This document shows, piece by piece, positions 36,349 through 44,243 of a DNA stretch of 64,000 nucleotides. Numbering within the stretch: position 1 is the first letter of the stretch; each line of letters opens with the position of its first letter. Made by a program: the position numbers and the translations under genes. Source of the stretch: an uncultured Microbacterium sp. (lineage in GTDB: Bacteria > Actinomycetota > Actinomycetes > Actinomycetales > Microbacteriaceae); assembly GCA_913774845.1 (NCBI GenBank), contig CAJYJO010000014.1, positions 1-64,000 of the forward strand, given 5' to 3'. The notes beneath the pieces were generated by a model, which saw only the letters and a program-made list of their open reading frames with translations, had not been told where the DNA came from and did not search any database.

Positions 36349-36816
36349 TTACTCGGCGGGTGCCGCGTATCCGTTGGCGACGAGCGACTCGGCCTCGGCG
36401 GCGGGGAGGGTCACCGTGCGCCCGGCGCGCGGCCAGGGCTCGCCGTTGCGGAGACCCGAGATCGTGATGAGCATCACGATCTCGACGTCGCCCTCGGCGG
36501 GGATCTCCTCGCCCGTGTGGAGCTCGCTCGTCGGCGTGGCCGCCTTAGGTGCCGAGTCGGCGAGGACGGATGCCGCGGCGGCGACGTCGGCGACCGCCGG
36601 CTCCTGCCCCTGCGACGGGTCGACGTCGCCCTGCGGCTTGACGTCGACCGTCACCTCGGGCACGGCCTGCCCGGCCGGGGCCGTCGCGGTGTCACCCGCG
36701 GCGACGGCGACGAGCGGGGCCGGCTGGTCTGCCGACGTATCGACCGCCGCGTCTTCGCGCACCTCGCCCGTCTCGACGGGGACCGACTGCGCGTCGGCCT
36801 TCGTGGCGCGGGCCAT
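36349..36816 (-). CDS. Acidic phage head protein
   Basis: 155 residues. The N-terminal ~110 residues are disordered, Ala/Asp/Glu/Pro-rich. The C-terminal ~45 residues fold: VMLITISGLRNGEPWPRAGR, then TVTLPAAEAESLVANGYAAPA, a motif found as a short stand-alone protein in many actinophage head modules. The start overlaps the capsid stop (ATGA). It could be a decoration protein. Confidence 0.65.
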   Translation of the reverse strand: MARATKADAQSVPVETGEVREDAAVDTSADQPAPLVAVAAGDTATAPAGQAVPEVTVDVKPQGDVDPSQGQEPAVADVAAAASVLADSAPKAATPTSELHTGEEIPAEGDVEIVMLITISGLRNGEPWPRAGRTVTLPAAEAESLVANGYAAPAE

Positions 36817-38057
36817 CAGGACGCACCACCCGCGAAGTGCTTGATGGCCGAGGCGTCCATGAGACGACCGTCGGCGCGCAGCTTGCCGCGGAACGCGACC
36901 TGATCGGTACCGAACAGGGCGTGATCCGAGCGCTCGATGCGCAGGTTGCCGACGGTGCGCACCCAGTAGCGGGAGAAATCGCCGTAGAACAGCGACTTGG
37001 CACCGACGCCGACACCCGCGACGAACGGGTCACGGAACACGGGCGCGCCGAGCAGGGTCGACGGGGCACCGTTGAGACCGTTCGGCTCCCACAGGTAGCG
37101 GCCCGACGCATCCTTCTGCTTGCGGATGGACGCGACGGCCGAGTTGGACGCGACCCACGCGGCGTTCGCCTGGTAGGGGGCGAGCACCGATTCCTGCAGG
37201 TCGATCAGGTTGTCCCACGACGGGGCGCCTCCGACGCCGGTCGCGCCGGTCACGCCGACGGTGGTTGCGGTCGCGATGCCCTGCGGGGCGCTGACGCCCG
37301 AACCGGTCGCGAGATCCTGGCCCAGCAGGACCGAGATGTTCTCGCCGATGAGCTTGTTCGTCAGCGACTCGATGTCGATCAGCGAGTCCTGCACGAGCTC
37401 GGTCGAGATGCCGACGAACTCGCCGTACCCCTTGGCCCCGAACGAGATCTGACCGAAGGTCGGGTCGGTGCCGCCGATCTGCGTGGCCTCGGGGGCCGGG
37501 GCCGCCGCGCCGAAGGACGTCAGCCGCGGAAGGGTGACGGTGTCGCCCTTCTCGGTGACGAACACGTACGCGCCGGCTGCGAAGATGCCCGAGAACTGAC
37601 GCAGCGGCTGGATCAGCTGCGCGAGGTAGGTCTGTCCCACCGTGTTGCCACCGGCCAGGGCGGTACCCACGGACAGCGCGCGCGCCTCGGCGTGCATGAT
37701 GGCGCGAACCTCGTTCGCGTCGGGGATGTACTCGAGGAACTTCGTGTCCCCGTTGAGCACGCCGCGGATCTCGCTCGCGAACTGCGCGACGTCGGCCGCC
37801 GATCCGAAGGCGGAACGGTTGCCGAGGAGGTTGCCGGCGAAGTTCGCGGCGCGCTCCTCGATCGTGCGCTGCTGCACGAGCAGCGTCATCCGGTCGTCGT
37901 AGTCGTTGTAGGCGCGCTCGAGCGCCTCGAACTTCGTCCGCTCGTCGGCGGTCAGCGCGCGCTCGGCCGCGATGTCGGCGAGGGGCTTGCCCTCGTTCTC
38001 CCACGCCCGCTTCTGCTCTTCGGCGAGGGACTTGATTCGTTCCTGAATGCTGGTCAT
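36816..38057 (-). CDS. HK97-family major capsid protein
   Basis: 413 residues. An N-terminal helical delta/scaffold segment (about 1-110, ERIKSLAEEQKRAWENEGKP, YDDRMTLLVQQRTIEERAAN) is followed by the HK97 fold: AEARALSVGTALAGGNTVGQ, VFVTEKGDTVTLPRLTSFG, ISTELVQDSLIDIESLTNKL, FVAGVGVGAKSLFYGDFSRY. Cleavage after the delta domain by the upstream protease is expected near residue 120. Length is typical. Confidence 0.93.
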   Translation of the reverse strand: MTSIQERIKSLAEEQKRAWENEGKPLADIAAERALTADERTKFEALERAYNDYDDRMTLLVQQRTIEERAANFAGNLLGNRSAFGSAADVAQFASEIRGVLNGDTKFLEYIPDANEVRAIMHAEARALSVGTALAGGNTVGQTYLAQLIQPLRQFSGIFAAGAYVFVTEKGDTVTLPRLTSFGAAAPAPEATQIGGTDPTFGQISFGAKGYGEFVGISTELVQDSLIDIESLTNKLIGENISVLLGQDLATGSGVSAPQGIATATTVGVTGATGVGGAPSWDNLIDLQESVLAPYQANAAWVASNSAVASIRKQKDASGRYLWEPNGLNGAPSTLLGAPVFRDPFVAGVGVGAKSLFYGDFSRYWVRTVGNLRIERSDHALFGTDQVAFRGKLRADGRLMDASAIKHFAGGAS

Positions 38058-38073
38058 TCGGGTGTGTCCTTTC

Positions 38074-38748
38074 TCAGATCCCGCGCTTGCGGGTTCGGTT
38101 GGCGAGCGCGGGGTGCGTCTCGCGGGTCATGGCCGCGGCGCGCTTGGTCGCCTCGGCCTCCCACTCGCCGGGGGCGGCGGGGGAAGGGTGCAGGGATGCG
38201 CGCACGGCGTCGATATCGACGGCGCTGCGCATCTGCGTGGTGGCCGCCCAGTAGGCGGGGTCGGCGACGGGTGCGACGTCGCTCAGCGTGGAGCGAGTCA
38301 CCCGGCGCACGAGGCTGCCGGCGGCGTTCTCGCGCCACTCGACGTCGAGCGCGTGGAACGCGAACGACGAATGCCGGTAGTCGCCGCGCTTGGCGAGTGC
38401 GGCGACGTCGCGGCCGGCGCCCGTGTCGGGCAGATCCACCTCGTACCGCACGCCGACGTCGTCGATGTACAGACGCAGCGTGCCGGCGTCGGTCGTGCCG
38501 AGCAGCAGTCGGCTGTCGTGCTCCGCGCGCGCGATCACTCGCGTGTGCAGGGCCATGTCGACGCGGCCCTCGGCATCCGGTGCGCCGAACGCTTCCGGTG
38601 CGATCTCCTCGAACCAGCCGCCGAGGTCGCGAGAGGGCGAGTCGAACACGACCGCGTAACCGGTCAGCACGCCCACACCTCCCGACCCCTCGGCCGCGGC
38701 TCGGAACTCGGTCGGCTTGTCGACGACGCGGCGTTCGAGCTCGGTCAT
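38074..38748 (-). CDS. HK97-family prohead protease
   Basis: 224 residues. Blocks GVLTGYAVVFDSPSRDLGGW, IAPEAFG, the catalytic histidine region RAEHDSRLLLG and the serine region YRHSSFAFHALDVEW are typical of the herpes-protease-like prohead maturation family. The C-terminus (TRSTLSDVAPVADPAYW) is the usual closing pattern. It starts with ATG overlapping the portal stop (ATGA) and ends 16 bases before the capsid. Confidence 0.92.
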   Translation of the reverse strand: MTELERRVVDKPTEFRAAAEGSGGVGVLTGYAVVFDSPSRDLGGWFEEIAPEAFGAPDAEGRVDMALHTRVIARAEHDSRLLLGTTDAGTLRLYIDDVGVRYEVDLPDTGAGRDVAALAKRGDYRHSSFAFHALDVEWRENAAGSLVRRVTRSTLSDVAPVADPAYWAATTQMRSAVDIDAVRASLHPSPAAPGEWEAEATKRAAAMTRETHPALANRTRKRGI

Positions 38749-39911
38749 TGCGTCCCCCCTTCGGGCATCTCGACGCGGGACGTCGAGTCAGATTCGGATT
38801 CGGATTTCGTGGTGGCGTACCAGGCTTGCCACTGCTCGATCTCGTTCGCGTCGATGCCGCGGCGACCGAGATCGCGGCGCGCCTCGGCGAGCGTGAGCGT
38901 GCCGTTTTTCAGCTGCTCCGTGATCGACCGCATGAACTCGAGCAGGCCGGGCCGCTCGAGCCGTGACAGGTCATAGGTCAGTTCCTGACCGAACGGGAGC
39001 ACGTCGCTGAACGCGGCCTCCGCGCGCCCGGACACGCCGCCCAGCGTCTTGATGCGGAACAGGGTCGCGTCCATCTCGCGATTCGAGTACGTGCGCGACG
39101 AGCCGGCTTTGCCGCCGACCTCTTCCGGCGGGACGCCGAAGATGATCGCGATCTCGGTAGCGGATGCCTCGATGGTCTGCAGGAACTGCGCCTCTTCGGG
39201 CGAGACTGTGATTTTGCGGTAGTCCCACTCGCCCGGCAGGGCGACGGGTTTTCCCTCGGCGGCGGCGCGCACGAAATCGTCGCGCACCTCGGCGAGCACC
39301 TCGCCGCCGACCTTCGCCGTCTTCGCCTGCAGGATCGCGGGCGGCATCGACGACTGCTTGAACCAGCGGCGCCCATACTGCCGCGCCAGATCCGCCCACT
39401 CGAATGACGCCGCGAACGCCGAGATCGGCGACAGCCCGCGGACGGTTCCGGCGCGCAGCTGCTCGCGCAGGTGCAGCAGGTTGCCGCCCTGCGACACGAG
39501 CTTCACCGGCACCCCTGCCACCCGGTATTTCGGATCGAAGGGATTCGATTCGTCGATGGTCACGTGCTCGTCGGCGACCCACTGACAGAACCGGCGATCG
39601 CTGTCGACGAGCCCATATGCGTTGCCGCGCGTCTTCAGTTCGGCGACCATCTGCACCCGGGAATCCCAGACGGAGATTGTCGGCGACGGCTTCGACAGGA
39701 TCAGCGGCGTCTCGACGATCTCTCGCTGACCGCCCCGCACCTCCGTGACAGTCACGGTCGCCTGCGCCCACTGATCGGTGATGTAGCGAATTGCCGCGTA
39801 GGTCGCGGCCTGCCGCATCGCCCCACCGCGGCCGAGCGACTGCCAGGCCGGCCCGAACACGTCAGTCGCGGAGATATCTCGCGCCTCAGCCTCGCGGGTG
39901 AACAGGCTCAC
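38745..39911 (-). CDS. HK97-family portal protein
   Basis: 388 residues. The GTG at 39911 (VSLFTREAEARDIS) overlaps the stop of the preceding small membrane gene. Portal motifs: ATYAAIRYITDQWAQATVTV, ETPLILSKPSPTISVWDSRV, GNAYGLVDSDRRFCQWV, YRVAGVPVKLV, LRAGTVRGLSPISAF, IFGVPPEEVGGKAGSSRTYS, ELTYDLSRLERPGLLEFMRS. The portal is the DNA gate and terminase docking site. The open frame upstream of 39911 is not used. A protein with a shifted start would be longer but would overlap the small gene. Confidence 0.92.
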   Translation of the reverse strand: MSLFTREAEARDISATDVFGPAWQSLGRGGAMRQAATYAAIRYITDQWAQATVTVTEVRGGQREIVETPLILSKPSPTISVWDSRVQMVAELKTRGNAYGLVDSDRRFCQWVADEHVTIDESNPFDPKYRVAGVPVKLVSQGGNLLHLREQLRAGTVRGLSPISAFAASFEWADLARQYGRRWFKQSSMPPAILQAKTAKVGGEVLAEVRDDFVRAAAEGKPVALPGEWDYRKITVSPEEAQFLQTIEASATEIAIIFGVPPEEVGGKAGSSRTYSNREMDATLFRIKTLGGVSGRAEAAFSDVLPFGQELTYDLSRLERPGLLEFMRSITEQLKNGTLTLAEARRDLGRRGIDANEIEQWQAWYATTKSESESDSTSRVEMPEGGTQ

Positions 39912-40123
39912 GATCGCCGCCGGATCGGCAGCGGGTGCACGATCAGCAGCACCGCGATACCCGCGATGATCAGCGCGACGGGCAGCGACCACATCGCCAC
40001 CCCGACGACGATCAGCAGCACGCCGAGCGCCTCGAGCAGATCGTCGCGGAACGTCGCGAGGAACGATCGCAGCACCGCCCATGCGGCAGCGAGCGCCGCG
40101 CGCGGCTTCATTCGGTCGGTCAT
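39908..40123 (-). CDS. Small two-helix membrane protein between terminase and portal
   Basis: 71 residues: MTDRMKPRAALAAAWAVLRS, then a strongly hydrophobic stretch (ALGVLLIVVGVAMWSLPVAL, IIAGIAVLLIVHPLP) that forms about two helices. The ATG overlaps the terminase stop (ATGA) and the next start overlaps its stop (GTGA). A membrane protein in this position is not typical for phage packaging operons; a role in superinfection exclusion or as an extra holin is possible but not supported by sequence. Confidence 0.65.
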   Translation of the reverse strand: MTDRMKPRAALAAAWAVLRSFLATFRDDLLEALGVLLIVVGVAMWSLPVALIIAGIAVLLIVHPLPIRRRS

Positions 40124-41685
40124 CCGGCCTCCTTTGTCGTGCCGTTCGCGGCGCGGAACGCTGCGATCGGGTCGTATGCGAGATCCGGCAGGAGCTCGGC
40201 GAGCATCTGCCGTGCATAGGTGATGGCGACGAGCGCCGAAACGGGGCGCATCGACTTGCCCCTGATCCACTTCCACCCGGCATCCGTCGCCTTCGTGCTC
40301 GCGGATTTCAGCGCCTCGGTGAGCTCGTCTTGCCCGAGGTGCACGACGTCGTGATTCAGCACGGCGTCGAGCAGGCCGGGGCCGGCGACGGCAATGTTCG
40401 CGGCCGTCATCACGCGCGCGTCGATACCCGCCTCGAGCAGCTTCGGCAGCAGGAACCCGGCCGCGCGGTGCTCGACGTAGACCGGGCCGGGCGCCTCGCG
40501 CACCAGGTCGACGATGCCGGGTACCTCGAGCCCGTTGTCGCCGTCGAGAATCCAGTCGGTGCCGGGAGCGTCGGCCAGCACTTCCAGGTGGATCTTCGTG
40601 TCAGTGCGGATGCCGGCGACGGCGATCGACGCCCACGCCGATTCGGGCGCCACGTCGATGACGTACACGACTTCGTCGCGCGCCACCTCCGACCCCGGGT
40701 CGACAACGGCCTCGTGCTCCCACCGTTCCTTCGGGATCTTCCACGTCTTCTCGACGTCGTCACTCCACCAATTCAGGAACGGCCGCAGGAACCCGCCCTG
40801 CATGGCCTCACGGAATGCCGCGATCTTCGTCTGATTCGTGGTGAAGCCGAGCGCCGGCATGCACCCCCACCAGGTGAGCGGATCGTCGGGATCTGCCCCG
40901 TCGGGCGCCGAGTATTCGACGTACATCGTGCGCATGCGCTGCGCGTTCAGCAGCGCCGGGTCTGCGCGTAGGAGCTCGCTGCGGGCTCGGCCCGCCTCGG
41001 CTTTCTTCCACATGAACGGCGACTTGGTCTTCGACTCACCGGCCGTCGAGATCCACAGCGATTGCGCGTCATCGACGGCCGTCGTCGCGGGCATCAGCGC
41101 CGCCTCTAGGCGGTCGTCCTTCTGCGCGAAGATCTCATCGCCGACGGTGAGCCCGAGCGTTCCACCGTGGCCTGCGTTCTCCGTCGGCGCGTCGATCGAC
41201 CATTTCGAGCCGTTCAGGAACTTCATGTGCTCGCCACCGTTGGTGAGATTGAGCGTGTTCCCAGTGCGGTTCCGCTGCAGCAGCTGCCCGAACGGGGATG
41301 CCGCGATGCGGTGATGCTGCTCCTCCTGCAGCTTCTCGAGCGCCTTCTCGCGCGTCTGCGCGATGTAGAGCAGGTACTGCCGCTCGGGCCACATGATCAT
41401 GCGGTGCACGCCCCACGGCAGGACTATCGACGTCTTGCCCGACTGACGCGGCACGATGATGACAATTTCGGAGTACCAGAGGAGCCCCGTCGCCGGATCA
41501 ATCTCGAACGCGGTCTCGAGGATCTCCCGCTGCCACGGCATCGCCGCCCACCCGAGCAGCGCCATGATGTTGACGACCTCGTGCGCGATCGTCTCGCGCG
41601 CCGGGTTACGCGGAGTCGCCCACCGGGGCCGGGTCTCCACTCCCGCCGGCACCCCGGATCGCACCCACGAGGGCGGCGAAGGCAT
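40120..41685 (-). CDS. Terminase large subunit
   Basis: About 521 residues from ATG at 41685. Walker A VPRQSGKTS (about 78-86), Walker B LTVGDEIFAQ (about 179-188), then a nuclease domain opening with the acidic VYVIDVAPESAW (about 325-337). It packages DNA into the prohead and cuts the genome at the packaging site. The start lies inside the 3' end of the small-subunit-like gene (80-base overlap); an alternative GTG is at 41700. An HNH gene stands on the other side of the small subunit, as in cos-type phages. Confidence 0.92.
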   Translation of the reverse strand: MPSPPSWVRSGVPAGVETRPRWATPRNPARETIAHEVVNIMALLGWAAMPWQREILETAFEIDPATGLLWYSEIVIIVPRQSGKTSIVLPWGVHRMIMWPERQYLLYIAQTREKALEKLQEEQHHRIAASPFGQLLQRNRTGNTLNLTNGGEHMKFLNGSKWSIDAPTENAGHGGTLGLTVGDEIFAQKDDRLEAALMPATTAVDDAQSLWISTAGESKTKSPFMWKKAEAGRARSELLRADPALLNAQRMRTMYVEYSAPDGADPDDPLTWWGCMPALGFTTNQTKIAAFREAMQGGFLRPFLNWWSDDVEKTWKIPKERWEHEAVVDPGSEVARDEVVYVIDVAPESAWASIAVAGIRTDTKIHLEVLADAPGTDWILDGDNGLEVPGIVDLVREAPGPVYVEHRAAGFLLPKLLEAGIDARVMTAANIAVAGPGLLDAVLNHDVVHLGQDELTEALKSASTKATDAGWKWIRGKSMRPVSALVAITYARQMLAELLPDLAYDPIAAFRAANGTTKEAG

Positions 41686-42355
41686 CAGCACCGCCACCAC
41701 CCCCGGAGTCCTTCACATCGGCGAGCACCTTCCGCAGCGCCTCCACGGTCGACGCGAAGTAGCGCGCATTCGCCGGGTCGTCGAGCGCTCGAGCACCGCG
41801 AAACACGAGCTCGTGCCGCAGCCGCGTCGCGGCGTCCTTGGCATCCGGCAGCGCCTCGCGCGCCGCACGCTCGATCGCCGACGACGGCTCGAGAATCTCG
41901 AGCGGGTCGACACTCGCCCGGTGAATCCACCCGGCATCCCGGATCGCAGCGGCGGCCACGATCGACGCCGTCGCCGTGTCACCCCTGGCATCCCACAGCG
42001 CGGACTCGATCAGCTGCGCGAGCTCGTCACCGGGCGCCGGTCGACGCACCGAGAGAGCCGATCGCACCTGCTCGTCGAAGTCAGGCGCGCCGACGGACAC
42101 GATTACCGGACCCGTAGGGCTTGCCCGCTCGACGGGTCGCGATCCGGCGTCGCCTGTAGGGCGCTTTTCGCGTGTAGGGCGCGCCCTCACCACAGCCGCG
42201 GGCGCCTCCTCGGCGACGGCCTCGCCGCCCGCGGCCAGACGCTTCCGCTCACGATAGGCAGCCTGGTCATCCGTCTTCCACCGACGGCAGTCAGCGCACC
42301 GGCAACCCGCGCGATATCGCGCCCGGGTGCCGTGCTCGGGGGTCTTCGCCGCCAC
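41606..42355 (-). CDS. Terminase small subunit-like protein
   Basis: 249 residues, GTG start with a GGAGGTGG site. The N-terminus carries a Cys/Arg motif CRCADCRRW and is basic. The C-terminal half is helical (AQLIESALWDARGD, TASIVAAAAIRDAGWIHRAS, TVEALRKVLADVKDSGGGGG). Its place directly before the large subunit is the main reason for the call. Two CGCCCTACA repeats lie inside the gene at 42155-42181 (plus coordinates). Confidence 0.7.
   Translation of the reverse strand: MAAKTPEHGTRARYRAGCRCADCRRWKTDDQAAYRERKRLAAGGEAVAEEAPAAVVRARPTREKRPTGDAGSRPVERASPTGPVIVSVGAPDFDEQVRSALSVRRPAPGDELAQLIESALWDARGDTATASIVAAAAIRDAGWIHRASVDPLEILEPSSAIERAAREALPDAKDAATRLRHELVFRGARALDDPANARYFASTVEALRKVLADVKDSGGGGGADAFAALVGAIRGAGGSGDPAPVGDSA
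42155..42181 (-). repeat. CGCCCTACA repeats inside the terminase small-subunit-like gene
   Basis: Two copies of CGCCCTACA on the minus strand (TGTAGGGCG at 42155-42163 and 42173-42181 on the plus strand), 18 bases apart. A related copy (CGTAGGGC) is at 42113. Two further copies, in opposite orientation, lie at 42453-42470. See the linked finding. Confidence 0.6.
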
Positions 42356-42636
42356 GGCGACCACCTCCGCTCTGCGCCCCTCTGACGCGTCGACTTCCGA
42401 CCGCGCATCGCAGCGCGCGGCTACCCCTGATCGGCCGCGCACGGACCGCCTGCGCCCTACACGCCCTACACCGCGAACCGGATGAATCGGGGAGAGGGAG
42501 TTTTGGGCGGGGCGAGGGTGAGGAGCAGTACCCGGGGGTGGAAAAAATCGATCGAAACCCGGCGGGTGCCGGCGGCGGGTGCCGGTACTCCATGAGCCCA
42601 TGCCTCTTCGCCGTCGACACTCGTCAGACTTCGATC
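42356..42636. other. Packaging-region candidate between HNH and terminase genes
   Basis: 281 bases with no gene, between the HNH gene and the small-subunit-like gene. It holds tandem CGCCCTACA repeats (42453-42470), a tandem 12-base repeat GGCGGGTGCCGG (42561-42572 and 42574-42585), and a GAAAAAATCGATCG run near 42541. An HNH gene, terminase genes and repeats together form the typical neighbourhood of a cos site. The exact cut site cannot be read from the sequence. Confidence 0.45.
42453..42470 (+). repeat. Tandem CGCCCTACA repeat
   Basis: Two adjacent 9-base copies of CGCCCTACA, 98 bases upstream of the terminase small-subunit-like start. The pair is in the opposite orientation to the pair within the gene, 290 bases apart. 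Confidence 0.6.
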
Positions 42637-43071
42637 TCAGTTCTGATCGTTCACGTCTCGGTCACGACGACCAGCGTTCGCCCACCGAGACGAGCGGATA
42701 CCACGAGGCGTACGCGGCGTCCGGTCCCGCCTGCCCGCGTTACACCCATAGTGAGCAGCACGCAGGTTCCACAGATCCCACGTGCCACCTCGCTTCGCCG
42801 GCACCACGTGATCGAGCGACGGGCCGAGCGGATGCCAGGCACGCAGCCCATACCGGATAGGCCCCCGCTCCCCCCGACACAGCCAGCACTGCGGCGTATC
42901 CACCTCGGGCACCACGATCGCGAGCAGGCGCGCGTACTCGGCCGCGCTGAGCTTCTCCGCGTAGTGAGGCACGACACCGCCCCTCCCCCCGCAATGAGCA
43001 GGCACCCCCGCCCCCGAGAGATCAAACGACGCCCGTCTCCTTTTAACTCGCTCGATCGCCCCCGGTGTCAC
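42637..43071 (-). CDS. HNH endonuclease (packaging-associated)
   Basis: 144 residues. The zinc-binding pair CWLCRGERG, the core LDHVVPAKRGGTWDLWNLRA and the closing HYGCNAGRR are the HNH signature. HNH proteins next to terminase genes are known to be part of the packaging machinery of many cos phages. The GTG at 43071 overlaps the upstream gene by 29 bases; later GTG starts are possible. Confidence 0.87.
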   Translation of the reverse strand: MTPGAIERVKRRRASFDLSGAGVPAHCGGRGGVVPHYAEKLSAAEYARLLAIVVPEVDTPQCWLCRGERGPIRYGLRAWHPLGPSLDHVVPAKRGGTWDLWNLRAAHYGCNAGRRDRTPRTPRGIRSSRWANAGRRDRDVNDQN

Positions 43072-43618
43072 TCCGACCGATCTCGCTGCGATAGTGCGCG
43101 AGCATGGCCTGCTCCCACTCCTGATCGTGCGCAGGCTCGAAGTCCGTCACCGGCACTTCACCCTCGGCCCATGCCTGCAAGCGAACCTGCGCGCTCATAG
43201 CTCGCCCAGCGTGCGCGTCGAATGAGACCCGTCCATCGTCGCCCCGGACGGGCGGAGACTCGATGGCACGCGTCACCTGACGCATCCACCACCCAGCAAC
43301 CGTGCCCGTCCGGTCGAACTCGTTCAGGTCCGACGCGATCTCAGGCGTTTCTCGATGCACGTCGCGCAGCTGTTCCTCACGCAGCGCCTCGGGCGCGCTC
43401 ACGAGGCGGAGATACAGCAGGCTCGCCCGGCGGGCTGCCGCCGCTTTTCTCTTCGCGGCATCTTCCCGCCGAGTCCGGCGACGGCCCCTTGCCTCGTTCC
43501 CCCACGCTAGGAGATAGCCCACGACCACCGATAGCAGCGCGATGCCAACCTGCGTCCACGGTTCCCAGGGATCACCCTTCAGAGCGTCGACGATCTGCTG
43601 CACCTGCTCATCGGTCAT
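43043..43618 (-). CDS. Single-span membrane hypothetical phage protein
   Basis: 191 residues from MTDEQVQQIVDALKG. A hydrophobic helix (about 22-40, GIALLSVVVGYLLAWG) is followed by a basic stretch (RGRRRTRREDAAKRKAAAARR) and a helical region (SLLYLRLVSAPEALREEQLR). The cytoplasmic domain is charged. Function unknown; it could be part of the lysis cassette. Confidence 0.65.
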   Translation of the reverse strand: MTDEQVQQIVDALKGDPWEPWTQVGIALLSVVVGYLLAWGNEARGRRRTRREDAAKRKAAAARRASLLYLRLVSAPEALREEQLRDVHRETPEIASDLNEFDRTGTVAGWWMRQVTRAIESPPVRGDDGRVSFDAHAGRAMSAQVRLQAWAEGEVPVTDFEPAHDQEWEQAMLAHYRSEIGRSDTGGDRAS

Positions 43619-43668
43619 CCGCTCACCATAGCGAGCAGTGTCCGACCCTCGGCGTAAGGTTCCCCGGC

Positions 43669-43881
43669 ATGGACCCACGACCAGGCGCGAGCCTCGGCAC
43701 CGTCAACACCGACCACGAACTCGCCTACCTCCGCGCAGGTAGCGACCCACCCTGGGAGCGCCCACACCGCGACGGCATCGACATCACCGACACCCCCGAA
43801 GCGTGGACGCCCTACCAGCGTGAACGCCGACTAGCGTTCGAGGCCCGCGTCGCCGCCTACCGGCAGCGGGGCGACCTCTAA
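43669..43881 (+). CDS. Small plus-strand phage protein in the late operon
   Basis: 70 residues: MDPRPGASLGTVNTDHELAY, then a polar, charged sequence ending VAAYRQRGDL. AAGG stands eight bases before the ATG. It is convergent with the 3' end of the gene at 43878 (4-base overlap) and divergent from that at 43043. It is the only plus-strand gene in the 27-59 kb operon. The coding evidence is a good start, normal codon use and full frame; the family is unknown. Confidence 0.5.
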   Translation: MDPRPGASLGTVNTDHELAYLRAGSDPPWERPHRDGIDITDTPEAWTPYQRERRLAFEARVAAYRQRGDL

Positions 43882-44243
43882 CGCTCGACGAGCCAGTGCT
43901 CGTACGCGACACCGGGCGTGCCGCCGATGTGCTCCCCGTCGATCGTCCCTGCGCCCTGATAGGCGTCGGTCGGCAGACCACCGAAGCGCACGAGCTCACC
44001 TCCCGACAGGTCGGGCGTTGCTTCGAGGTACACGAGATCGTCAGCCGAGCGAGTCATGCCGTCCACCGTATCCGCGGGCACCCCCGACTCATAGGGGTTA
44101 TCCGGGCCGCGATCCTCCGGCACCCGTTCATCCACGGCGAGGCCGGTGCACACGGCGCACTGCCCCGTCGGGATGAACGGGTCCACGTCGACAGGCTCGT
44201 GGCCGCCCGCGGCGACGTCGTGCGGGTCGATGCGTTCGCTCAT
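43878..44243 (-). CDS. Hypothetical phage protein downstream of the tail fibre
   Basis: 121 residues, start ATG overlapping the fibre stop (ATGA). Blocks: MSERIDPHDVAAGGHEP, FIPTGQCAVCTGLAVDE, DDLVYLEATPDLSGGELVRF. A CAVC pair is the only metal-like feature. By position it could be a fibre chaperone or accessory; no family is recognised. Confidence 0.6.
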   Translation of the reverse strand: MSERIDPHDVAAGGHEPVDVDPFIPTGQCAVCTGLAVDERVPEDRGPDNPYESGVPADTVDGMTRSADDLVYLEATPDLSGGELVRFGGLPTDAYQGAGTIDGEHIGGTPGVAYEHWLVER

